Source of the DNA: Neoarius graeffei
Taxonomy: Eukaryota; Chordata; Actinopteri; Siluriformes; Ariidae
Reading direction: 5' to 3'
Length of the DNA stretch: 64,000 nt
NCBI RefSeq assembly: GCF_027579695.1
Contig: NC_083579.1
Coordinates: forward strand, 68,458,871-68,522,870
The notes under the pieces are model-generated. The model had not been told where the DNA came from, ran no database searches, and saw nothing but the letters and a program-made list of their open reading frames with translations. Position numbers and translations under genes: made by a program. The stretch's first letter is position 1, and every line of letters starts with the position of its first letter. Of the stretch, positions 37,601 to 49,600 are shown one piece after another.

Positions 37601-40600
37601 CGGATGAGGCTGAGGATTGCTCAGAGGCTTAAAGAAGCTCAGAACACCTGTGCCATGTTGACAACTTTCAATGAGGTGGACATGAGGTCAGATTTGATTT
37701 TTTTTTTTTTTAAAGAGAGAAGAGGCTCTGAGTCATAGACTCATATTGAGAAAGTAGTCTTGTAATGGTGGGGCGAAAGTCCTGTTTGTTGCCTAAACTT
37801 GATTAGAACCTCAGCAATGCTAACACAAATGGTTATAGATTGGAATCTGTCCTACAGGAAGAGCTTTTTGCAACCTGATGCCCATTTAAAGCCAGGAATG
37901 TAAATATTTGGTACTAATGTCGGTAAAAACAAAGATAAGATTTGGGTAAAATGTGCTTTATTAATTTAGAAGGAAACGTTAATGTCCTCAGACCCCCACC
38001 CTCACTTCAGAAGATGACACTTTGAGGATTTCTCCCCCGCGCAAATGGTGGTGTCGGCTTTCAGCTGCGCAGAGGTTTCGTACTCGCGCAAATCTAGTTG
38101 GTATCGACGGGATGGAGCAAGACTCCGCAGGCCAGGGTTAGTGCAGAGACGAAGAAGCATGGCCGGTCAGGGGCCGAGAGCATCTGCCCAGCTCTCCCCT
38201 GAGAGCAGCCCTCGGAGAGCAAACTGCCTGCAATGTTATGGGCTTTTATGACAAGCCAATAAGATTTGAAAGGTTTAGAAAGTGAAGATTTTTATCTTGT
38301 CTTCTCTCCTTTCTCGGAGAGTGTGTCTTGGGACGGTGCTAATTCTGTTAGCGGAGAAACCCTAGAGCTTAAGCGGAGTTGGAGACAGGAAAACAGACAA
38401 TTAAAAAGCGCTGGGCAAGTGCACCATTTTTATCATACACACAAAGCATTGTCGATAAAATCCATGATGTAGCACTTCAAGGTTGTTGTTTCTGGAGGAG
38501 ATTTGTTTTGCAGTCTCCAGAAACTATTAACCACGTATTGAAAGAAATACTTCCCTGGAATGTTTATGTAAAAATAAAACATGCAAGTTTTATAATTGAA
38601 TGTAAATCCAGTTCACTTTTGAGTAGAGATCTGTTGCTTGTTTTCCATCCTGATTTGATTTATTCCCCCGTCCCTGACGACAGCAACATCACAGAGATGA
38701 GGAAGGTCTACAAAGATGCTTTCCTCAAGAAGCACGGCATCAAACTGGGCTTCATGTCTGCCTTCGTGAAAGCAGCTGCCTATGCGTTGGTGGACCAGCC
38801 AGCAGTCAACGCAGGTATGTTCCTCCAGCCCCAGCTAGTCATGCTTTTAATGTCACCACCTCACAATCGACTACTAGCAAGTATATGTGGTTATTGCGGT
38901 TGTATGTTCTGCGTCTAAGATCACGATTTATAGGCTATTTTTTTCCCCCCGTTTCCTTCAGAACCACAGAAACCTGGCCTATATAGACAAGCCGCACTTA
39001 ATCTAGATTTTATATTTAAGTCGTGAGCCACAACCCAGTGCAGTGAGAGAGGCACTCAAGCTGTAGCTGATATTGTATTTTTCCATTTTCTTGAATATAG
39101 TAGTATCTAATTCGATAAGTTTCAGAGTGCAACGTGTTTATCACTTAAATTATAGTGCATCAACAAAAGCCTGCTGGGAAGTCAAAACATGAAACTTTGA
39201 ATACAATTTGTTTCGGAAACGTAGGCAAATAAAAACCATGAGAAACGAGTCACAGTTGCACGACACGTTCTGTTCGTCACAGCTAATAAAATTCTACTCC
39301 AGGTCCAGAGTGAAAGTTTTGTTTTTTGAGATAATATAGATATTTAGGCACTGCCTAAAAGCGGCACTCCTGATGAGTGTATGAGCAAAATATTTGCAAA
39401 ATCAACCTGAATAGAATAATTTTATATATACTAGTGCATTTCAAAAAATTAGAATATTGTGAAAAAGTTCAATATTTTCCATCAGTTATTTAAGAAAGTG
39501 AAAGTTATATATTATAGGCTCATTACACAAACTAAAATGTTTCAAGTATTTTTCTATTTGAATTTTAATCAGTATGGCATACAGTACAAAAACATAAAAC
39601 CATCTCAAAATATTAGAATATTTCATTTCGAGTTTGAGTAAAACAGTATGAACACAGTGTATCTCTCGGTCTAGTTCAGCACACACAACCACAATCATGG
39701 GGAAGACTGCTGACTTGACTGTTGTCCAGAAGATGATCACTGATGCCCTCCACAAGGAGGGTAAGCCACAAAAGGTCATTGCTGAAAAGGGTGGCTGGAA
39801 AAGGTGCACAAGCAACAGGGATGGCTGCAGTCTTGAGAGGATTGTCAAGAAAAGTCGATTCAAGAACTTGGGAGAGCTTCACAAGGAGTGGACTGAGGCT
39901 GGTGTCAGTGTATCAAGACCCATCACGAACGGACATCTTCAAGAAAGGGGATACAACTTTCGCATTCCTAATATCAAGCTACTCCTGAGCCAGAGACAAT
40001 GTCCGAAGTGTCTTATCTGGGCTAAGGAGAGAAAGAAATGGACTGTTGCTCAGTGGCCCAAAGTCCTCTTTTCAGATGAAAGTACATTTTGCATTTAATT
40101 TGGAAGTCACGGTTCTAGAGTCTGGAGGAAGAGTGGAGAGGCACAGAATCCAAGGTGTTTGAAGCCCAGTGTGAGGTTTCCACAGTCTGTGATGATTTGG
40201 GGTGCCATGTCATCTGCTGGTGTTGGTCCACTGTATTTTATCTGCTGACAAGCTTTTTGGAGATGCTGATTTCCTTTTCCAGCAGGACTTGGCACCTACC
40301 CACAGTGCCAAAACTACTACCAAATGGTTTGCTGACCAGGATATTACTGTGTTTGATTGGCCAGCCAACTTGCCTGACCTGAACCCCATAGAGAATCTGT
40401 GGGGTATTGTGAAGAGGAAGATGAGAAACACCCGACCCAAAAAATACAGATACACTGAAGGCCACTATCAAAGCAATCTGGGCCTCAATAACACCTCAGC
40501 AGTGCCACAGACTGATAATCTCCATGCCACATTGCATTGATGCAGTAATTCATGGTTGGGGCTCCTTTACCAAGTATTGAGTGTATAAATGAATATACTT

Positions 40601-43600
40601 TTCAGAAGTTGGACATTTCTGTATTGTAAATCCTTCTATTTTGGTCTCATCTGTCCACAAAACATTTTTCCAATAGCCTTCTGGCTTGTCCATGTGATCT
40701 TAAGCAAACTGCAAATGAGCAGCAATGTTCTTTTTGGAGAGCTGTGGCTTTCTCCTTGCAACCCTGCCATGCACACCATTGTTGTTCAGTGTTCTCCTGA
40801 TGGTGGACTCATGAACATTAGCCGATGTGAGAGAGGCCTTCAGTTGCTTAGAAGTTACCCTGGGGTCCTTTGTGACCTCGCCGACTATTACACGCCTTGC
40901 TCTTGGAGTGATCTTTGTTGGTCGACCACTCCTGGGGAGGGTAACAATGGTCTTGAATTTCCTCCATTTGTACACAATCTGTCTGACTGTGGATTGGTGG
41001 AGTCCAAACTCTTTAGAAATGGTTTTGTAAGCTTTTCCAGCCTGATGAGCATCAACAACGCTTTTTCTGAGGTCCTCAGAAATCTCCTTTGTTCGTGCCA
41101 TGATACACTTCCACAAACGTGTGTTGTGAAGTTCAGACTTTGATAGATCCCTGTTCTTTAAATAAAACAGGGTGCCCACTCACACCTGATTGTCATCCCA
41201 TTGATTGAAAACACCTGACTCTAATTTCACCTTCAAATTAACTGCTAATCCTAGAGCAGGGGTGTCCAAACTGATCCATAAAGGGCCGTGTGGCTGCAGG
41301 TTTTCATTCCAGCCATGCAGCAGCACACCTGACTTGGCTCATTCAATCAACTGAACTGTCTTCACACAGTCAAATACTTGCAGCCACACCCACCCTTGAT
41401 TAAAGGGTGGGTGTGTCAGTTGATTGAATAAGCCAAATCAGGTGTGCTGCTGCATGGCTGGAATGAAAACCTGCAGCCACACGGCCCTTTATGGATCAGT
41501 TTGGACACCCCTGTCCTAGAGGTTCACATACTTTTGCCATTCACAGATGTGTAATATTGGATCATTTTCCTCAATAAATAAATGACCAAGTCTAATATTT
41601 TTGTCTCATTTGTTTAACTAGGTTCTCTTTTAGGACTTGTGTGAAAATCTGATGATGTTTTAGGTCATATTTATGCAGAAATATAGAAAATTCTAAAGGG
41701 TTCACAAACTTTCAAGCACCACTGTACGTACTGACGTCATACAGTCACAAAAGCTATCAAAAATCAGATTGATGTGTTTTCTTAAGTATGGGGCTCCATG
41801 AGCGCCGCATCACTGTGAACAGTGAGTTAATTAAAGATGATCATTTGACCATTCTGATTGACTTTTTTTTTTTTTTCCTCCCCAGTAATTGATGACACAA
41901 CCAAAGAGATTGTGTACCGGGATTATGTGGACATCAGTGTGGCAGTAGCGACACCAAAGGTGACTTCTGGACCCAGTATTTTTCTCCTAATAATTTGGTA
42001 ACTGATAGCATTAGCACACACTGCAGCCTCTAAAATGTCATGTCAAAATGGGTCATGTTACGCCTGTAAATGAGTGTGAACATAATGCATTTCTGCAGTA
42101 ATGTACTATAACCGCTTTAGTACAAATGAGTCCCAGTTTGGTCCGAGAGCCCCAGCGACTAACCTGCTGGATGCTGAAATCTTGTTCTCATGTGGACTCG
42201 GTTTTATCTTCTCTGACCCTAACAGTTTTAATTCAGTACTCGATGTACATCTTGTCCTGTCCGTGTGAAAAGTATTTTTGTCCACGAGCGTAAAGTTTGA
42301 TCGATTGTGATTTTTGTCTGTGTTCTCTTTTCATCCTCACAGGGATTAGTGGTGCCAGTAATTAGAGGTGTAGAAGGAATGAACTTTGCAGATATCGAAA
42401 AATCGATAAATGAGCTGGGAGAAAAGGTATTTCCATTATTACCTCTGAGATTGAATACATTTTCATGTGATAACTAAAGATATGAGTAGTTTTTTGGTAA
42501 TGGAATTACCTTCACAGCAAAATGTAACTTTTTTGTTTCAGTACTCAAGATAATGGTAGTAAATAAAAATTTCACACTAGAGCCCTGCACTCCCGCGGGA
42601 GTCCCGCGGGACCCAACACAAAGCAGTGCGGCGCGGGACAAATTTTGAAAGCTCATTGCGGGCACGGGCGGGAGGGGGAGTGCACAATGTGGGCGGGAGA
42701 GGTGATAAGCTGCAGTCCCGCTAACTAAAAACGTGTTTAAAATAAAATTTATAAATTATTAATTTATGTCTATCATATATAATTTGTGCTGGATATTTTA
42801 TTTGGCATTAATAAAAACATTTTAAGATGCCTAAATTTGCGGATGTGGTCTAATCTCGCGTACGTTTCCGATTCCTTTCCACTCTTCCGTGTTTGAGATC
42901 TCCGATCATGGCAGAAGAGCAGAGCTCCTCTAGTGAAGCTCACAATGGGTATCTCTGTAAAGCCTCAGCTGCGCATGCCGCCTGGCAACGCGCACCCTCG
43001 CTACGTGCGCTAGGTGAAGGATCGGTCAGTGGAGAGCTCAGCTAAGCTCAGCATGTTTAATTCCTCAAGCCAATGACAAGAACTTTCGTGAGAAATAACG
43101 CGAACGTCTGCATCATGCGGGATTTGCAGGCGGGAGCGGGACAAAATATGGCAGGCGCGGGCGGGACCGGGACTGAAAATCATAATTCTTTGCGGGCGGG
43201 AGTGGGACTGAAAATTCTGTCCCGCGCAGACCTCCATTTCACACTGTCTGGGGTATTTATGGTCAAAACATAAGCATAGAAAAATTGGCTATGTTTAACT
43301 CCGAACGCAAAATCTTTTATGAGGAAAGGAAAGTAAGTAACGGAATTACGTCAGGGGGAAAAAAAAAAAAACAACTCAACTTTTCATTTCTTTCAGTTCA
43401 AACCAAGATTTCTCCGAAGCGACACTGCTATAATCGGGGTGGTGATTTTTACCTCGCTTGGGATGGCGTCCACTAGGGGGCGAGGTATTGTTTTCGTGGT
43501 GGTTTGCTTGTGTTAATGATGTTACGGGAAAACGGCTGGACCAATCTTCATGAAACTTTCAGGCTAGATGGGCATTGGTCTCAAATAGAACCTCCAACAT

Positions 43601-46600
43601 TTTGAGGGTCATCCGGTCAAGGTCAAGGTTTTTGTGGCTACTGCTTCATATAGAGACGGTAGCCACTACGTCATTGTGCTATAAGAGTGCAACAATCACG
43701 CAGTACGACGTGATCCGATTGGCTGAGAGCAGTAAGCAGTACAGTGTGTTCTGATTGGCTGAGAGCAGCAGAGAATCAGAACCATGTTCATACACTGTAA
43801 AACATTTTAAATTGGTTTAACTTGGAAATGCAAGTTAATTCAATTTGACGATTATCTTGGTTTCAACTCAAAAGTCTCAGTTAGTCAAGACGACGAAGTA
43901 ATTCAAGTCTAAGCGTTGAAAACTTGCACAGATTAGTTCAAATTAAAACACTTTTCAGAGCTCATTGAGTTAAAGAGAAAAAGTAAGTGGACATAACTAA
44001 ACAAGGCTGAAATGTTTTAGTGCAGGGCTTTTCAAAGTGTGGGGCGCCAGAGTTTTTCAGGGGGGTGCGCAACGTGAGGAAAAATAAACCAGAATAAGTT
44101 AGTATTGCGGACATTTAGCGAACTTCAGCTAGCCTTTGTCAGAGACAAAATGGATCGATTTTTAGTACCTAAAGCTACAGTGAGTGAGGAGACAGAGTCT
44201 GGGCCAAGCAAAAAAAGAAGGAAGTATGACCACGATTATTTAAAGCTTGGATTTTCATGGACTGGATCTGAAGATGCTCCACTGCCACAGTGTGTTGTCT
44301 GCCAAGAGGTGCTAGCTAACGATGCTATGAGACCATGTCGACTCCGGCGTCATATTGAGACCAAACGCCCAAGTTTGGTGACCAAGCCCCGGGAGTTTTT
44401 TGACAGGAGGCTAAATGAACTGCGGTCACAGCAGAAAGTAATTCATACTTTTAGCACTGTAAATGACAAGGCAACTGAAGCATCATATCATGTGGCGTTA
44501 TGCATAGCTAAAGCAGGTAAGCCCCACAACATCGGCGAAACATTAATCTTACCTGCTGCTAAAGACGTGTTCAGTGATGATGGGAGATGCTGCTGCTGCT
44601 GCTGCCAAGCTGAATGCCGTACCGATGTCTGATAACACCATCCAGCGCCGCATCTCAGACATGGCATCGGATGTTAAAGGAACAGTCCACCGTACTTCCA
44701 TAATGAAATATGCTCTTATCTGAATTGAGACGAGCTGCTCCGTACCTCTCCGAGCTTTGCGCGACCTCCCAGTCAGTCAGACGCGCTGTAACTCCTGTTA
44801 GCAATGTAGCTAGGCTCAGTATGGCCAATGGTATTTTTTGGGGCTGTAGTTAGATGCGACCAAACTCTTCCGCGTTTTTCCTGTTTACATAGGTTTATAT
44901 GACCAGTGATATGAAACAAGTTCAGTTACACAAATTGAAACGTCGCGATTTTCTATGCTATGGAAAGTCCGCACTATAATGACAGGCGTACTAACACCTT
45001 CTGCGCACTTCGGCAGCGCATTGATACGGAGCTCAGATATCAATGCGCTGCCGAAGTGCGCAGAAGGTGTTAGTACGCCTGTCATTATAGTGCGGACTTT
45101 CCATAGCATAGAAAATCGCTACGTTTCAATTTGTGTAACTGAACTTGTTTCATATCACTGGTCATATAAACAGGAAAAACGCGGAAGAGTTTGGTCGCAT
45201 CTAACTACAGCCCCAAAAAATACCATTGGCCATACTGAGCCTAGCTACATTGCTAACAGGAGTGACAGCGCGTCTGACTGCGTCTGACTGACTGGGAGGT
45301 CACGCAAAGCTCGGAGAGGTACGGAGCAGCTCGTCTCAATTCAGATAAGAGCATATTTCATTATGGAAGTACGGTGGACTGTTCCTTTAAGGAACAGGTG
45401 CTGGATGCTATTCGTGAGAGCCCTCTCTTCTCCATTCAGCTGGATGAGTCTACCGACGTCGCTAACTGGTGTATGTGCGCTATATTAAAGAGCTCAGTGT
45501 CGAGGAGGAGTTTTTGTTTTGTTATCCTCTGCCAACTCGCACTACAGCAGGAGAAATATTCAAGGCTTCGAATGATTTCATGCAGGAGAATCGTATTGAT
45601 TGGAGCCGATGTTGTGGAATATGTACTGATGTCGCAAGGGCAATGACGGGCCGCCACAGTGGTTTGGTGAAGCAGGTGCAAGCGGTTGCCCCGGACGCTG
45701 TTTGGAAGCACTGTATCATCCATCGCCAGGCTTTGGCGACCAAGAAGATGCCAAAAGAGTTGCGCGCGGTGCTGGACGAGGCAGTAAAAATTGTTAATCT
45801 AATTAAATCATGTGCCATGAATGCTCGTCTCTTCTCCGTCCTCTGCAATGAGATGGATGCTCACTTCCAACAGCTGCTGCTGCACTCCGAGGCCCGATGG
45901 CTGTCCCGGGGCAAGGTCCTCACCCACTTGTGTGATTTGCGCAAGGAAGTGCTCCTATTCCTTGCCGAAATCAGTTCTCCACTGGTGAAGCATATGGGGG
46001 ACATGAACTGGGTTGCAATGTTGGCATATCTTTCTGATATCTTTGACTGAATAAACACACTGAACACCTCTGCAGGGCAAAGAGAGCCATGTCTTTTTGG
46101 CACACGATCGAGTCTCTGCATTTAGGAAAAAGTTGGACTTGTGGTGTGCTCATGTTAAACGGGGCTCGGTGGAAATGTTCCCGACGTTGGAAGATGATGT
46201 GGAGAAGGCAGGGCTGCAACTGGATACTGTACAACAGGTGATCATTGCGCATTTGGAGGGGCTGCGTGAGCAGTTTGCAGAGTATTTTGGAGAGGAGACC
46301 TTAGCAAATCAGTGGGTGAGAAATCCATTCTCATTCCCAGCGACATCCAGTGATGCACTAACAGTGCAAGAGGAAGAGGCCCTTGTCGAACTGAACTCTA
46401 ATATGGACTTGGAAAAAAAGATGAGTGAAGTGTCACTTGCGCACTTCTGGCTGTCTGTGGAGACCGAGTTCCCCCACCTCTCCAAAAAAGCGCTTCAGGT
46501 ACTCATCCCGTTCACATCTACATATCTGTGTGAATGCAGCTTTTCCGCATTAACATTGATCAAAAACAAGTACCGGTCTAGCCTGCAAGTAGAGGACGAT

Positions 46601-49600
46601 ATACGTTTATTCCTGTCAACAGTGCGTCCCCGCATCAGGCACCTGTGCATATCTCATCTCATTATCTCTAGCCGCTTTATCCTTCTACAGGGTCGCAGGC
46701 AAGCTGGAGCCTATCCCAGCTGACTACGGGCGAAAGGCGGGGTACACCCTGGACAAGTTGCCAGGTCATCACAGGGCTCCTGTGCATATCAAAGAAGCAA
46801 ACTCATTGCTCCCACTAAGATGAGGCAAGAAAAGGGGTTGTGGTGATGTGTTAAAAAAGAAAATGTATTAAATGTGGGGTTTTTTTAAAGCACATGTTTA
46901 AAATGTGTAAAAAAAAAAAAAATGTGCTTTTTTTTTAGAACATATTGTTTTACACATTTTTTAAACGTGCTAAAAACAATGTTTAAAACGTGTAAAAAAA
47001 ATGTTCTAAAAAAGCACAGATGTTTGAAATGTGTAAAAAAAAATGTTCTAAAAAAGCACAGATGTTTAAAACGTGTAAAAAAAGATGTTCTAAAAAAGCA
47101 CGTTTAAAACGTGTAAAAAAAGATGTTCTAAAAAAGCACAGATGTTTAAAACGTGTAAAAAAGATGTTCTAAAAAAGCACAGATGTTTAAAACGTGTAAA
47201 AAAAGATGTTCTAAAAAAGCACAGATGTTTAAAACGTGTAAAAAAAGATGTTCTAAAAAAGCACAGATGTTTAAAACGTGTAAAAAAAAGTTCTAAAAAA
47301 GCAGATGTTTAAAACGTGTAAAAAAAAAGATGTTCTAAAAAAGCACAGATGTTTAAAACGTGTAAAAAAAGATGTTCTAAAAAAGCACAGATGTTTAAAA
47401 CGTGTAAAAAAAGATGTTCTAAAAAGCACAGATGTTTAAAACGTGTAAAAAAAAGATGTTCTAAAAAAGCACAGATGTTTAAAACGTGTAAAAAGATGTT
47501 CTAAAAAAGCACAGATGTTTAAAACGTGTAAAAAAAAGATGTTCTAAAAAGCACAGATGTTTAAAACGTGTAAAAAAAGATGTTCTAAAAAAGCACAGAT
47601 GTTTAAAACGTGTAAAAAAAGATGTTCTAAAAAAGCACAGATGTTTAAAACGTGTAAAAAAAGATGTTCTAAAAAAGCACAGATGTTTAAAACGTGTAAA
47701 AAGATGTTCTAAAAAAGCACAGATGTTTAAAACGTGTAAAAAAAGATGTTCTAAAAAAGCACAGATGTTTAAAACGTGTAAAAAGATGTTCTAAAAAAGC
47801 ACAGATGTTTAAAATGTGTAAAAAAGATGTTCTAAAAAAGCACAGATGTTTAAAACGTGTAAAAAAAGATGTTCTAAAAAGCACAGATGTTTAAAACGTG
47901 TAAAAAAAAGATGTTCTAAAAAAGCACAGATGTTTAAAACGTGTAAAAAGATGTTCTAAAAAAGCACAGATGTTTAAAACGTGTAAAAAAAAGATGTTCT
48001 AAAAAGCACAGATGTTTAAAACGTGTAAAAAAAGATGTTCTAAAAAAGCACAGATGTTAAAACGTGTAAAAAAGATGTTCTAAAAAAGCACAGATGGTTA
48101 AAACGTGTAAAAAAAGATGTTCTAAAAAAGCACAGATGTTTAAAACGTGTAAAAAGATGTTCTAAAAAAGCACAGATGTTTAAAACGTGTAAAAAAAGAT
48201 GTTCTAAAAAAGCACAGATGTTTAAAACGTGTAAAAAAAGATGTTCTAAAAAAGCACAGATGTTTAAAATGTGTAAAAAAGATGTTCTAAAAAAGCACAG
48301 ATGTTTAAAACGTGTAAAAAAAGATGTTCTAAAAAAGCACAGATGTTTAAAACGTGTAAAAAAAGATGTTCTAAAAAAGCACAGATGTTTAAAACGTGTA
48401 AAAAAAGATGTTCTAAAAAAGCACAGATGTTTAAAACGTGTAAAAAAAGATGTTCTAAAAAAGCACAGATGCTTAAAACGTGTAAAAAAAGATGTTCTAA
48501 AAAAGCACAGATGTTTAAAACGTGTAAAAAAAGATGTTCTAAAAAAGCACAGATGTTTAAAATGTGTAAAAAAGATGTTCTAAAAAAGCACAGATGTTTA
48601 AAACGTGTAAAAAAAGATGTTCTAAAAAAGCACAGATGTTTAAAACGTGTAAAAAGATGTTCTAAAAAAGCACAGATGTTTAAAACGTGTAAAAAAAGAT
48701 GTTCTAAAAAAGCACAGATGTTTAAAACGTGTAAAAAAAGATGTTCTAAAAAAGCACAGATGTTTAAAACGTGTAAAAAAAGATGTTCTAAAAAAGCACA
48801 GATGTTTAAAACGTGTAAAAAAAGATGTTCTAAAAAAGCACAGATGTTTAAAATGTGTAAAAGAAAAAAATAATGTGTACAACAACCATTTTTTTAAAAT
48901 ATGTATGGAACATTAAGTATAGCAACAACAAAAATTGTAGGGGGGGGGGTGCTGTTGTTTATTTGCTCTCTGGGGGGGGGGGGGCTGACTCTCCCACACT
49001 TTGAAAACCCCTGTTTTAGTGTATTCGTCATTAGTGCTACCGGGCGAGGTTTGTTTTGCCTGGCAACACTTGTTAATTATGATTTTCAGTACATTTTGCC
49101 TTGGATTCCATACTTTAGCACGATCACTGAGCTGACAAGTTAAGGCAATCTTAATAATTTCATGATTTTGGCCTGTCTGCTGAAGAATTGCCCATCTTGG
49201 CTATATTTTGTAAACTTGTAGTGCAGTTTGTACCATTAGACTTGTACACTAGGTGCACTCTTGGCGCAAAGAGTTCAGAGTAAACAAACTTGACAGACCC
49301 TGTTATGTTTTAAATGGAACGACTAACCAAAACCTTGGTTTTTCGACAAATTTGTGATCTGACCTTATTTATAGTAGTTACATTTTGGGTTAAGCAGATG
49401 GTTAAAGTGGGGAACAGACCTGTAGTATCTGAAAAACAAGTGGTTTATCCTTCGGTGGCTTAAAGCTTTGCCCTTTAGAGTTCTAGAATGGTGCTTTAGA
49501 TGTGTCACTATTTTCCCCCCCTCCTCTTCCCGCTATATTTTGGCTCACAGGCACGTAAGAATGAGCTGGCAGTGGAGGACATGGATGGTGGCACATTCAC

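Larger units (their letters stand above)
39431..41724. mobile_element. Chimera of two Tc1 elements
   Basis: The left end, with CTAGTGCATTTCAAAAAATT after a TA at 39429-39430, belongs to one Tc1 family. The right end CAAGCACCACTG (to 41724, then TA) belongs to family Y. The join lies near 40630: sequence left of it is the first family minus its right TIR, and sequence right of it is family Y minus its left third. Confidence 0.75.
44023..49013 (+). mobile_element. 5-kb hAT transposon (ZBED-type), with three nested additions
   Basis: CAGGGCTTTTCAAAGTGTGG at 44023 and CCACACTTTGAAAACCCCTG to 49013, flanked by TTTTAGTG (44015-44022, 49014-49021), an exact 8-bp duplication. Transposase on +. Additions: TTAA palindrome (44678-45386), SINE-like insert (46661-46780), 42-bp minisatellite (about 46890-48870). 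Lies in DLST intron 13. Confidence 0.92.

Noticed and set aside
38045..38251. GC-rich open frame in DLST intron 10
   Set aside because: No family resemblance, no splice support and no element boundary; probably chance.
44885..45287. Near-identical frames on opposite strands
   Set aside because: Consequence of the TTAA palindrome, not genes.
44150..46640. Domesticated ZBED5-like host gene
   Set aside because: The frame has several shifts and insertions and lies inside a TIR element with an exact 8-bp duplication.
46890..48870. Regular 42-bp array resembling a CRISPR or a Cys/Lys-repeat protein gene
   Set aside because: Units are contiguous with no spacers, the host is a vertebrate, and the open frames on both strands follow only from a unit length divisible by three.
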